Source: Clostridiales bacterium (GTDB lineage: Bacteria; Bacillota; Clostridia; Christensenellales; Aristaeellaceae). From it: a stretch of DNA of 64,000 bases. The stretch covers positions 89,434 to 153,433 of the forward strand of contig SVGM01000008.1 in NCBI GenBank assembly GCA_015056365.1, written 5' to 3'. Both the position numbers and the translations under genes were made by a program. Every line of letters begins with the position of its first letter. Position 1 is the stretch's first letter. The notes below the pieces were generated by a model. It made no database searches. It was not told where the DNA came from and saw nothing but the letters and a program-made list of their open reading frames with translations. Below are positions 56,894 through 64,000 of this stretch, piece after piece.

Positions 56894-59800
56894 TCAGAAC
56901 AGCGACAACTGCTGCATCTTCGGAATTCGTCTGCGCTGCGGGATGGCGCCCCGTTTTACCGAGCAGGGCAGTTCGCCAAGGAACGGCGAGGTTTCTCCCC
57001 CACAGGTCAGCACCAGTTCTTCTTTGGCGCGCGTCATACCGACAAAGAACAAGCGACGCTCCTCCTCTTCGTCGGACGGTTCGTTTTCCCGCAAGTGGGG
57101 CAAGTCCCCTGCGTTGACGCCTGCCAGAAACACCACCGGGAATTCCAGACCTTTGGAACCGTGCAGCGTCATCAGGCTGACCGCGCCAGACAGGTGCTCT
57201 GCACCGCTGCGACGGCGGATATCGGCTTCTTCGCCCGTTTGAAGCGCATACAGGAACTCATCCATACGCTTATGAAACACTGCCGCGTCCAGAAGCTGCT
57301 CTACTTCGCCATGGTTCTTGTCCAGATGCTTTGCCAGCGCTTCCAGCTGCTTGCGGGGTTTGTCCCTGGTGAGGCCTGGCAGAAGGCTTTCGACCGTATC
57401 AAGCCATGGGGTGAGTACATCGAATGGGGCCAGTTCATGGCGCAGGATGGCCATGTCGGGGCTCTCCATGGTCGCAGAGATTGCTGCGGCACGATTGATC
57501 AATGCCGGCGGACATTTCCACAGACCGCGAAGGGCACTGCTGAGCGAGGCGGCATCCCCGGGGCTGAGCATCCACCGGAAGAAACTCAGCAGAGATTGTA
57601 CTGTCGCGTTCTCCCAAAAGTGCTCTCTTCCGCAGATTACGCAGGGAATGTTGACGTGGCGTAGGCAGTTTTCGATCTGTTCCAGCTGACGGTGGGTACG
57701 GCACAGCACCGCGATCTCCGAAAATGCCCGCGTGTTGCTTCCCTCATGCACGCCGGCATGGGCGCTGATCATGTCCATACCACCGACCATCGACATGATT
57801 TCATCGGCGATCCAAACACCTTCCGAGAAGCCGTCAGGCGCAGTCATCACCCGGACAGGCGCACCTACGCCACTATTGGCGGTAAGGCGCCGCTGGCCTC
57901 CAGGATTGTTGACGATCACCGACAGGGCACACTCCAATACCGCGCCCGTTGAGCGATAGTTCTGCTCAAGTGTGATCACCGCAGCATCTGGTTCGTCCGA
58001 AAGAAGCCGGTCAAAACAAGCTGCGTCCGCGCCCCGGAAGCCGTATATGGATTGATCGGGATCGCCGATTACGAACAGATTTCCGCCGTGACTGGACCAG
58101 TGCTTCACCAGACGGTGCTGTACGCTGTTGATATCCTGATACTCATCCACCAACAGGTAATGAAACGCTGTCAGATCGGAGGCGTCTACCGTCAGCGCCT
58201 CCAGCAGCACGTCGTCCAGATCCCTCAATCCCAGAGCATGAAGCCGGCTGTTATAATCCTCGATCACACCTGTGGACAGGTGTACGTTCTTACCGTTTTT
58301 ATACAGCGAAACCTGCGCGATAGCTTTGGCGGGCGTCAGGTTCTCCCCGCGTTCACGGAGCACCTGTTCCATCACCGACAGTTGCTGCTCGCGCTCAGCA
58401 ATCGGCTTATGCTTAAGCAAGCCAAGGGCGATGGCGTGGAAGGTGCCTACGGTAAGCCCTTGCACCGCCTGCTTGCCAAGTGTTGCCTCCAGACGCGCCT
58501 GCATCTCCTGCGCTGCCTGATGGGTAAAGGTCACTGCTGTGATTTCTCTGGGGTCTACACTCTTTTCTGTAAGCAGATAAGCAATGCGGGATATAAGTGT
58601 CCTGGTTTTACCGGTTCCCGGCCCGGCGATGACAGCCGTCACGCGTGAGGTGCTGTGAACAGCAGCCTCCTGCTGGGGATTGGGCTGGCTTGAAGCAGAC
58701 GCAACCACCCGATTTCCGGATGAAGACGCCGGCTCTGGATCCTTGGGAATTGGCTGTGTTATACGCTTCGGTGCCTTGGCAGCTGTCCTTTTCATGCTCA
58801 ACGCATCCAACAGCGATAGCTGACCGCCGGCAAGCTGGGCTTCTCCTTCGGCAAAGACGCGAATGCGGCCGTATTCGCCATCGTAGCCGCCCTGACAGTA
58901 TACCTTGCCTTCGCGCAGGCGGCGAATTGCTTCGGCCACCACGCTACCGCCTGCTTCTTCGATCTGCTCAACAGGGGCATTTCGCAGAATCGTCATCTCA
59001 GGCCCAATCCGTGTGAGCAATTCCATATACCCGCGCTCTACCTTCTTGCTGGCAGCGGTCACGCCCAAACATTCCGCCAGCAATTCCGCCAGAGGAATCA
59101 AGCATTCATAGGGTTTTCCAGTAGTCGGCTGCTGTCTGTCCGCCAGCTGACGGACGCGATGAAGCACGCCAACCGTCACGCGGCGTCCGCAAACAGGGCA
59201 CTTCCCCCCATTCGCTATGGTTTCCTCGGGTTCCAGGCAGCAATTGCATAGGCGATGCCCATCCAGATGATACTTGCCCTCTTCCGGAAAAAACTCGATG
59301 GTACCGCTCAGCCCATCGCCGGTTTCCAGCGCCCGTTTTAGTGCCGAGTAATCCGGCGTACCCTCCAAAATTGTAGCTTCACGACCCAATTTGGCCGGAG
59401 AATGCGCATCCGAGGAAGAAACCAGCTGGTATTTGTCCAGCATGCTCAGGCAGCGATTCATGGCTGGATCGGAACTGAGTCCGGTTTCCAGTGCGTGAAC
59501 ATACGGAGTCAGATCCTCGTAGCATTCTTCCAAGGTGTCGAAGCCAGAGAATGCCCCGAAAAGGGAAAAATGCGGCGTCCAGATATGAGCAGGAATGTAG
59601 ATGGCCTCCGGACAGGTTTCCAGTACGATCTCCAAAAGGTCGTGACTGTCCAGACCAAGAATGGGTCTGCCGTCGGAGTGGAGATTTCCTATGGCTTCCA
59701 ACCTGTGGGACAATTCGTCCGCTTCCTCCAGCCCGGGCAGCAAAATCACATGGTGTACCTTGCGGGTCTTCCCGTTCTTTTTATAGATCGTGCTGATCTC

Positions 59801-60061
59801 ACCGCTTACCGCAAACAGGGGCATTTGGCTGTTCCGGGTTTCGCAGGGGAGGCGCATCGCCTCCCTAAGGCGATACAAGCCATTGCCGACAGGTTCCATC
59901 ATGTCCCGAAGCTCTTGCCTCCAGCCCGCATGGGTAAGATCTCCAGTTCCAATCAGTCCCAGACCCTTGCGCCGCGCCCATAGCTCCAGGTGCTGAGGAT
60001 CCAATTCCCGGCTGGTGGCTCGGGAAAAGCGGGAGTGAATATGTAAGTCTGCAAGAAACAT
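56894..60061 (-). CDS. EndoQ-like PHP nuclease fused to UvrD-type helicase
   Basis: 1055-residue fusion. Residues 1-400 match the endonuclease Q/TIGR00375 family: FLADLHIHSRFSRATS, GLIGTGDLTHAGW, SSDAHSPAKLG, a zinc finger (CNCC and CPVC, 272-291) with VGVLHRVRQLADR, and YDGEYG. After a Ser/Pro linker comes a UvrD/Rep helicase: AGPGTGKT (479-486), LLVDEYQDIN, GDPDQSIYGFRGAD, TLHGSKGLEFPVVF and RRLFFVGMTRAKEELVL. The protein ends QLSLF, like a sliding-clamp-binding motif, with QLSLL near residue 415. EndoQ cuts at deaminated bases, so a repair nickase-helicase is inferred. Start ATG 60061 follows GAGGTG. Confidence 0.93.
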   Translation of the reverse strand: MFLADLHIHSRFSRATSRELDPQHLELWARRKGLGLIGTGDLTHAGWRQELRDMMEPVGNGLYRLREAMRLPCETRNSQMPLFAVSGEISTIYKKNGKTRKVHHVILLPGLEEADELSHRLEAIGNLHSDGRPILGLDSHDLLEIVLETCPEAIYIPAHIWTPHFSLFGAFSGFDTLEECYEDLTPYVHALETGLSSDPAMNRCLSMLDKYQLVSSSDAHSPAKLGREATILEGTPDYSALKRALETGDGLSGTIEFFPEEGKYHLDGHRLCNCCLEPEETIANGGKCPVCGRRVTVGVLHRVRQLADRQQPTTGKPYECLIPLAELLAECLGVTAASKKVERGYMELLTRIGPEMTILRNAPVEQIEEAGGSVVAEAIRRLREGKVYCQGGYDGEYGRIRVFAEGEAQLAGGQLSLLDALSMKRTAAKAPKRITQPIPKDPEPASSSGNRVVASASSQPNPQQEAAVHSTSRVTAVIAGPGTGKTRTLISRIAYLLTEKSVDPREITAVTFTHQAAQEMQARLEATLGKQAVQGLTVGTFHAIALGLLKHKPIAEREQQLSVMEQVLRERGENLTPAKAIAQVSLYKNGKNVHLSTGVIEDYNSRLHALGLRDLDDVLLEALTVDASDLTAFHYLLVDEYQDINSVQHRLVKHWSSHGGNLFVIGDPDQSIYGFRGADAACFDRLLSDEPDAAVITLEQNYRSTGAVLECALSVIVNNPGGQRRLTANSGVGAPVRVMTAPDGFSEGVWIADEIMSMVGGMDMISAHAGVHEGSNTRAFSEIAVLCRTHRQLEQIENCLRHVNIPCVICGREHFWENATVQSLLSFFRWMLSPGDAASLSSALRGLWKCPPALINRAAAISATMESPDMAILRHELAPFDVLTPWLDTVESLLPGLTRDKPRKQLEALAKHLDKNHGEVEQLLDAAVFHKRMDEFLYALQTGEEADIRRRSGAEHLSGAVSLMTLHGSKGLEFPVVFLAGVNAGDLPHLRENEPSDEEEERRLFFVGMTRAKEELVLTCGGETSPFLGELPCSVKRGAIPQRRRIPKMQQLSLF

Positions 60062-60075
60062 CGTCTGCACCTCAA

Positions 60076-60510
60076 TTACAGCCACTGTATATAGGCGGTT
60101 TTGTCATTGGCATTGTAGCCTGCCCGCTGGTAGAAGCGGTGGGTGCTCTCTTCTTTGGAGCCTGTCAGCAGCATCATTTTGTAGCAGTTCTCTCCACGGG
60201 CGATCTCCCGGGCATAATCAAGGCACGCGGTAGCCAATCCCCTGCCCCGGAATGCTTCGTCGGTGATGACGTTTTCGATGAACGCGTAGGACTGCTGTCC
60301 GTGGGTCAGGTTGGGAATGATGACGCATACACAGGAGGAAATGATCTTTCCTTCTTCTATTGCCACGATGATATGATGAGCTGGATCACCGATAATCCGC
60401 TGCCATAGCACTCGCAGCGCTTCCGTATCTTCCGGAAAGGGATTGCCATGCAGCTGCATGTACAGCTTTAACAGCCCATCAAGTTCATGGGGAAGAATTT
60501 CACGAATCAT
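60076..60510 (-). CDS. GNAT-family N-acetyltransferase
   Basis: 144-residue acetyltransferase. Acetyl-CoA loop RGRGLATACLDYA after FIENVITDEAF, and the terminal GSKEESTHRFYQRAGY segment are diagnostic of the fold. Substrate unknown. The start at 60510 follows AGGAGGACAAG. It sits just before the EndoQ-UvrD gene (14-base gap), so the two are probably cotranscribed, though a functional link is not evident. Confidence 0.88.
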   Translation of the reverse strand: MIREILPHELDGLLKLYMQLHGNPFPEDTEALRVLWQRIIGDPAHHIIVAIEEGKIISSCVCVIIPNLTHGQQSYAFIENVITDEAFRGRGLATACLDYAREIARGENCYKMMLLTGSKEESTHRFYQRAGYNANDKTAYIQWL

Positions 60511-60657
60511 CTACTTGTCCTCCTGAAGCAATGGAAGTGATGACAGTATACCACGTTTTTTTGCAGGAAACAAACTTGACTTGGTCAGATGAAACACCAG
60601 ACGAACTAACAATGTGAACTTTTCTAGGAAAACCCGTCAAAATAATGGGAAAATGCC

Positions 60658-60686
60658 TTGACAGCGAACTTTCAGTATGATAATAT
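60658..60686 (+). promoter_or_regulatory. promoter of rplU-prp-rpmA
   Basis: TTGACA, 17-base spacer, TAATAT, about 90 bases before the rplU ATG, with the structured leader between. The rest of the 60511-60775 gap holds nothing else recognised. Confidence 0.65.
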
Positions 60687-60690
60687 TCAT

Positions 60691-60775
60691 GGGTGGCCGC
60701 TCAAGCCGGGTTTTGAAGTGCGCAAAATTGCGCCACCCAAGCGCTTGGCGAGTATTGTATCAGGAGGTGCTAGCC
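60691..60775 (+). promoter_or_regulatory. structured leader of rplU (probable L21 leader)
   Basis: GGGTGGC (60691-60697) and GCCACCC (60732-60738) close an outer stem; an inner GCGCAAAATTGCGC and a TCAA/TTGA stem lie within, followed by AAGCGCTT and the AGGAGGTG site. In many Firmicutes a ribosomal protein leader of this kind before rplU regulates the L21-L27 operon. Assignment to that RNA family is by position and structure, not by alignment. Confidence 0.5.
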
Positions 60776-61081
60776 ATGTACGCAGTCATTCTGACCGGTG
60801 GCAAGCAGTATCGTGTGTCCGAAGGGGACATCATCTATGTGGAGAAACTCGACCAGGAAGCCGACAGCAAGATCAGCTTCGACGTGCTGATGCTGGGCAA
60901 CGGCGATAGCGTTGAAGTGGGAACCCCCACCCTCGCAGGCGCCAAGGTTGAAGGCAAGGTTCTTGGCAATGTCAAGGGCGAAAAGATCATGATCTACAAG
61001 TATAAGAGCAAGAAGAACTATCATCGTCGCGCGGGTCACCGTCAGACCTACACCAAGGTGGAAATCACCGCCATCGGCTGA
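60776..61081 (+). CDS. rplU: 50S ribosomal protein L21
   Basis: 101-residue ribosomal protein. MYAVILTGGKQYRVSEGDIIYVEKL at the start and KNYHRRAGHRQTYTKVEITAI at the end are the family pattern. The start at 60776 is six bases after AGGAGGTG. Its stop overlaps the prp start by one base (TGATG). Confidence 0.98.
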   Translation: MYAVILTGGKQYRVSEGDIIYVEKLDQEADSKISFDVLMLGNGDSVEVGTPTLAGAKVEGKVLGNVKGEKIMIYKYKSKKNYHRRAGHRQTYTKVEITAIG

Positions 61082-61398
61082 TGACTACCGTCACTGTCAG
61101 GTACATGGGCAACGGCATCAGCAGCCTTTCGGTGAAAGGTCATGCGGACTATGCCGAGTATGGTCAGGACATTGTATGTGCCGCAGCCAGCGTGCTCATT
61201 ACCACTTGCGCAAATGCGCTTGAAAGCGTGGCCGGGGTTTCCCCTATCACCCATGTAGACGAGCGCACAGCCGAAATCCGGGTTTCTCTGCCGGACGAGC
61301 ATCAGCAGTCCCACGATGCGCAGATCATTCTTCGCACCACGCTGCAGGGTTTCCAGGATATTGCGCAGCAATACCCAAAGAATTTGCAAATCATTTGA
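61081..61398 (+). CDS. prp: ribosomal-processing cysteine protease Prp
   Basis: Processing protease for L27, 105 residues. The catalytic pair is in [18 protein letters not shown] (His20-type and Cys33-type positions; here the Cys follows DIV). The next gene encodes an L27 with the cleavable N-terminal extension, which is the expected substrate. Translationally coupled to rplU. Confidence 0.95.
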   Translation: MTTVTVRYMGNGISSLSVKGHADYAEYGQDIVCAAASVLITTCANALESVAGVSPITHVDERTAEIRVSLPDEHQQSHDAQIILRTTLQGFQDIAQQYPKNLQII

Positions 61399-61414
61399 TG
61401 GGAGGATCATCATC

Positions 61415-61711
61415 ATGTTGAAGCTGAATCTTCAATTTTTCGCCCATAAAAAAGGTGTGGGCTCCACCCGTAACGGTCGCGACAGCGAAAGCAAGCGCCT
61501 TGGACCCAAGCGTGCCGACGGTCAGTTCTCTCTGGCTGGCAACATCCTGGTTCGTCAGCGCGGCACCCATATCCATCCCGGCCTGAACGTGGGCATCGGC
61601 AGCGATGACACCCTGTTCGCCCTGGTGGACGGCATTGTTCGCTTCGAGCGCAAGGGCCGCGACAAGAAGCAGGTCAGCGTCTACCCCGTGGAGACCGCTG
61701 CTGCTCAGTAA
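61415..61711 (+). CDS. rpmA: 50S ribosomal protein L27 with Prp-cleaved extension
   Basis: 98 residues. The first nine residues (LKLNLQFFA after Met) precede [20 protein letters not shown]; the extension matches the Prp site, cut after Phe-Phe-Ala. Start ATG at 61415 after GGGAGG. Followed by an intrinsic terminator. Confidence 0.98.
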   Translation: MLKLNLQFFAHKKGVGSTRNGRDSESKRLGPKRADGQFSLAGNILVRQRGTHIHPGLNVGIGSDDTLFALVDGIVRFERKGRDKKQVSVYPVETAAAQ

Positions 61712-61723
61712 TTGTCATCACAT

Positions 61724-61763
61724 AAACGAGCGTAGGTCTTCTGGCTTACGCTCGTTTCTTTTT
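61724..61763 (+). terminator. intrinsic terminator of rplU-prp-rpmA
   Basis: AAACGAGCGTA and TACGCTCGTTT, perfect 11-base arms, followed by CTTTTTG. It sits 13 bases after the rpmA stop. Confidence 0.88.
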
Positions 61764-61804
61764 GCATTGCAGCACTTATTCTGTCAAACAAAGGGATGAA
61801 ACCC

Positions 61805-62503
61805 ATGATTGGAACGCTGATCAATTGCGCAGCCATCATTGCAGGCTCGGCCATCGGCCTTCTGTTCCGCAAGGGCATGAAAAAGAGCGTCTCCGATACG
61901 GTGATGCAGGGCGTGGGCCTTTGCGTTATCCTCATCGGCCTCTCCGGAGCGCTGGAAACCCAGAACACTCTGCTGGTGATCCTCTCCATGGTGATAGGCG
62001 GCGTAGTTGGCTCTCTGATCGATATCAACGACAAAATGAACCGTCTGGGCGCTTTTGCCCAGCGCAAGCTGACCCGTGAGGGCGATGAGAATAACACGTT
62101 CGCCAAGGGCTTTGTGACCGCCAGTCTGGTATACTGCGTAGGCGCAATGGCCATCGTGGGCGCGCTGGACAGCGGCATTCGCGGTGATCATTCCACGCTG
62201 ATCGCCAAGGCCATTCTGGACGGCGTGACCGCCATTTTGTTTTCCAGCACGCTGGGCATCGGCGTGATGCTCTCCGCTGTGCCGATTTTGATCTACCAGG
62301 GGTCCATCGCCCTGCTGGGTAATGCCATCGCGCCTTTGCTCAGCGCCGAAGTGATCACCGAGATGAGCGCAGTAGGCGGTTTGCTCATCGCCGGCATCGG
62401 CATCAACCTTACCTTTGAAAAGAATATCAAGGTGGCCAATATGCTGCCTGCGATCATCGTTCCCTTCCTCTACTTCCCCATCTACCATCTGTTCGGAGGT
62501 TAA
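61805..62503 (+). CDS. DUF554 membrane protein
   Basis: 232-residue membrane protein with about seven hydrophobic segments, of the DUF554/YdfK-YqgA family: TLINCAAIIAGSAIGLLF at the start, VIGGVVGSLIDI and FVTASLVYCVGAMAIVGALDSG. A transporter role is proposed for the family but unproven. The ATG at 61805 is nine bases after AAAGGG. It is four bases from the S-adenosylhomocysteinase gene start, so they are probably cotranscribed. Confidence 0.9.
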   Translation: MIGTLINCAAIIAGSAIGLLFRKGMKKSVSDTVMQGVGLCVILIGLSGALETQNTLLVILSMVIGGVVGSLIDINDKMNRLGAFAQRKLTREGDENNTFAKGFVTASLVYCVGAMAIVGALDSGIRGDHSTLIAKAILDGVTAILFSSTLGIGVMLSAVPILIYQGSIALLGNAIAPLLSAEVITEMSAVGGLLIAGIGINLTFEKNIKVANMLPAIIVPFLYFPIYHLFGG

Positions 62504-62507
62504 ATCA

Positions 62508-63746
62508 ATGGCATCCATCATCCGTGACGCGGCGCTGGCCGCAAAGGGCGCCCAGAAGATCGAATGGGCTCGCAGACACATGGCGGTTCTCAACAGCATC
62601 GCCGAGGAATTTGAAAAGACTCAGCCCTTCAAGGGCATGAAAGCTGCCGTTTCCGTTCATCTGGAAGCCAAGACCGCCTACCTGGCACAGGTGCTGATGC
62701 GGGGCGGCGCACAGGTGTTTGCCACCGGCTCCAATCCCCTGTCCACCCAGGACGACGTAGCCGCCGCCCTGGCGGAAAGCGGCGTGACCGTATACGCCAC
62801 CCACGGCTGCAACGAGGAAGAGTATCATGACTATCTTTGTCGCGCCCTGGCAGAAAAGCCTGACGTGATCGTGGATGACGGCGGCGACATGGTGCACATC
62901 CTCCACGAGGAGCATCCCGAGTGGGCCGAAAACCTGCTGGGCGGCTGTGAGGAGACTACCACCGGCGTGATCCGTCTGCGCCAGCGCGCCAATGCGGGCA
63001 CCCTGAACTTTCCCATGTTCAACATCAACGATGCTGACTGCAAGCACCTCTTTGACAACCGCTACGGCACCGGTCAGAGCGTGTTTGACGGCATCATGCG
63101 TACCACCAACCTGAATATCGCCGGCTCCACCGTGGTGGTGGGCGGCTACGGCTGGTGCGGCAAGGGTGTTGCCATGCGTGCCAAGGGCCTGGGCGCAAAG
63201 GTGATCGTTACCGAGGTGGACTCTGTGTGCGCCATCGAGGCGGTGATGGACGGCTTCAGCGTGATGCCTATGGCCAAAGCGGCTCCGCTGGGCGACCTGT
63301 TTATTACCGTCACCGGCTGCCGCGACATCGTCACCCCCGAGCACATGCTGACCATGAAGGAAGGCGCCATCATGTGTAACGCCGGCCACTTCGACGTGGA
63401 AGTGGACGTAGCCGGTCTGCGCAAGCTGGCAGTAGAGAGCGGCGAGATCCGCCACAACATCGAGGGCTTTAAGCTACCGAATGGCAAAACCGTCTATCTG
63501 CTGGCCGAGGGCCGACTGGTCAATCTGGCTGCCGGCGACGGCCATCCTGTGGAGATCATGGACATGAGTTTTGCTCTTCAGGCTCTGTGCGCCTGCCGCA
63601 TGGCCCAGACTGGCAAGGGTCTCAAGCCCGACCTGTACTCCGTGCCCCGGGACATCGATCAGGACGTGGCGCTTCGCAAGCTGACCGCGCTGGGCGTGGA
63701 GATCGATACCCTGACCGAAGAACAGGAGCGTTACCTCCACGGCTGA
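62508..63746 (+). CDS. ahcY: adenosylhomocysteinase (S-adenosylhomocysteine hydrolase)
   Basis: NAD-dependent hydrolase of S-adenosylhomocysteine to adenosine and homocysteine, clearing the methylation product. 412 residues. SVHLEAKTAYLAQVL, DDGGDMVHILHEEHPEW, EETTTGVIRLRQ, NAGTLNFPMFNINDADCKHLFDNRYGTGQS and the Rossmann loop VVVGGYGWCGKGVAMRAKGLG. The short end LTEEQERYLHG, without the KPDHYRY tail, resembles the thermophile/archaeal subgroup. Start after GGAGG. Implies a one-step SAH pathway rather than Pfs-LuxS here. Confidence 0.96.
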   Translation: MASIIRDAALAAKGAQKIEWARRHMAVLNSIAEEFEKTQPFKGMKAAVSVHLEAKTAYLAQVLMRGGAQVFATGSNPLSTQDDVAAALAESGVTVYATHGCNEEEYHDYLCRALAEKPDVIVDDGGDMVHILHEEHPEWAENLLGGCEETTTGVIRLRQRANAGTLNFPMFNINDADCKHLFDNRYGTGQSVFDGIMRTTNLNIAGSTVVVGGYGWCGKGVAMRAKGLGAKVIVTEVDSVCAIEAVMDGFSVMPMAKAAPLGDLFITVTGCRDIVTPEHMLTMKEGAIMCNAGHFDVEVDVAGLRKLAVESGEIRHNIEGFKLPNGKTVYLLAEGRLVNLAAGDGHPVEIMDMSFALQALCACRMAQTGKGLKPDLYSVPRDIDQDVALRKLTALGVEIDTLTEEQERYLHG

Positions 63747-63799
63747 TGCGCCGGATTGTATTTCCGCTGTGCTGATTTGTAAAAGGATTTGTTTTTCTG

Positions 63800-63828
63800 T
63801 TGACATCTCTCTCGATGCATGATATCAT
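63800..63828 (+). promoter_or_regulatory. promoter of right-edge Cys/Met-rich leader frame
   Basis: TTGACA, 17-base spacer, TATCAT, about 46 bases before the GTG at 63874. Confidence 0.65.
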
Positions 63829-63834
63829 CATGCA
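63816..63834 (+). promoter_or_regulatory. operator-like palindrome over -10 of leader frame promoter
   Basis: TGCATGA-TATCA-TCATGCA, a perfect 7-base inverted repeat with a five-base centre covering the -10 box. It resembles a repressor site (inference). Confidence 0.5.
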
Positions 63835-63873
63835 CAATCAAGGTGTAACCCACCATGAAGGGAGGAGTCTTCC

Positions 63874-63951
63874 GTGACGAACCTATGTGCCATGCGGATG
63901 TACATGATGTGCGCGTGTGAAGACTCGCGTTATTTGTGTTGCGCCGCTTGA
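63874..63951 (+). CDS. 25-residue Cys/Met-rich peptide, possible leader peptide
   Basis: GTG start seven bases after GGAGGA, 25 codons to TGA. The peptide begins with initiator Met, then TNLCAMRMYMMCACEDSRY and LCCAA: five Cys and five Met including the initiator, an extreme composition. It follows a promoter with an operator-like palindrome and is followed by a terminator hairpin at 63967. This layout fits a transcription-attenuation leader sensing Cys or Met tRNA charging, or a short stand-alone peptide gene. It lies downstream of the SAH hydrolase gene, which is a thematic link only. A second frame from ATG 63855 has no comparable ribosome-binding site. Confidence 0.5.
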   Translation: MTNLCAMRMYMMCACEDSRYLCCAA

Positions 63952-63966
63952 TGAATGAAAGCATTT

Positions 63967-64000
63967 GAGCCCGCTTTGCAAATACGCGAAGCGGGCTTTT
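63967..64000 (+). terminator. terminator-like hairpin after leader frame
   Basis: AGCCCGCTT and AAGCGGGCT pair around a loop of about a dozen bases, followed by TTT at the window edge. It closes the Cys/Met leader unit, and may be an attenuator if a gene follows beyond the window. Confidence 0.7.

Noticed and set aside
63855..63920. Alternative short frame from ATG 63855 in the right-edge leader
   Set aside because: No ribosome-binding site at suitable distance; its GGGAGGAG sequence instead serves the GTG at 63874.

Overview
The window is a gene-dense stretch of a chromosome from a spore-forming, Gram-positive member of class Clostridia (inference; family and genus are not determined). The main evidence is sporulation genes (both dipicolinate synthase subunits, SpoIIR, the sporulation Lon paralogue LonB), a MurE with the DNPR motif of meso-diaminopimelate-adding enzymes, RemA, YugP, Prp with an N-terminally extended L27, strong GGAGG ribosome-binding sites and moderately high GC. 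No rRNA, tRNA, CRISPR array, insertion sequence or prophage was seen.

Layout. 1-8.7 kb (minus strand): the 5' part of ftsK/spoIIIE, a secreted DUF3298-like protein, the dpaA/dpaB pair, a GH65 disaccharide phosphorylase and a YkvI-like membrane protein. 8.7-22.6 kb: one minus-strand division and cell-wall (dcw) cluster, mraZ-ftsL-PBP-murE-mraY-murD-ftsW-murA-ftsQ-ftsA-ftsZ, lacking rsmH, murF, murG and murC. 22.8-25.5 kb: metallophosphoesterase, zinc-ribbon protein, secreted CAP protein and a small orphan. 25.5-30.4 kb: lonB-lon-engB, the order also found in Bacillus. 30.5-34.8 kb: a PadR/DUF2812 unit and yicC-remA-gmk-rpoZ-coaBC. 35-49 kb: mixed functions, including a flippase-like membrane protein, a TraB-like lipoprotein, a nuclease-helicase fusion, YugP, spoIIR, a YgiQ-type radical SAM protein, a thioredoxin reductase-like flavoprotein, DUF5131, a methyltransferase and an ABC exporter. 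49-56.8 kb: upp and the complete F-type ATP synthase operon, whose c subunit carries the two-carboxylate motif associated with Na+ coupling. 56.9-60.5 kb: an EndoQ-like/UvrD fusion helicase and a GNAT acetyltransferase. 60.6-64 kb (plus strand): rplU-prp-rpmA, DUF554, S-adenosylhomocysteinase, and a tiny Cys/Met-rich reading frame between a promoter and a terminator.

The genes worth most attention are the EndoQ-UvrD fusion with possible clamp-binding motifs, the predicted Na+-type c subunit, the thioredoxin reductase-like protein without pyridine-nucleotide motifs, the shared GCATAGGAT promoter-like element before three genes, and the small leader-like unit at the right edge. All functional assignments are from reading the sequence; no database search was run.
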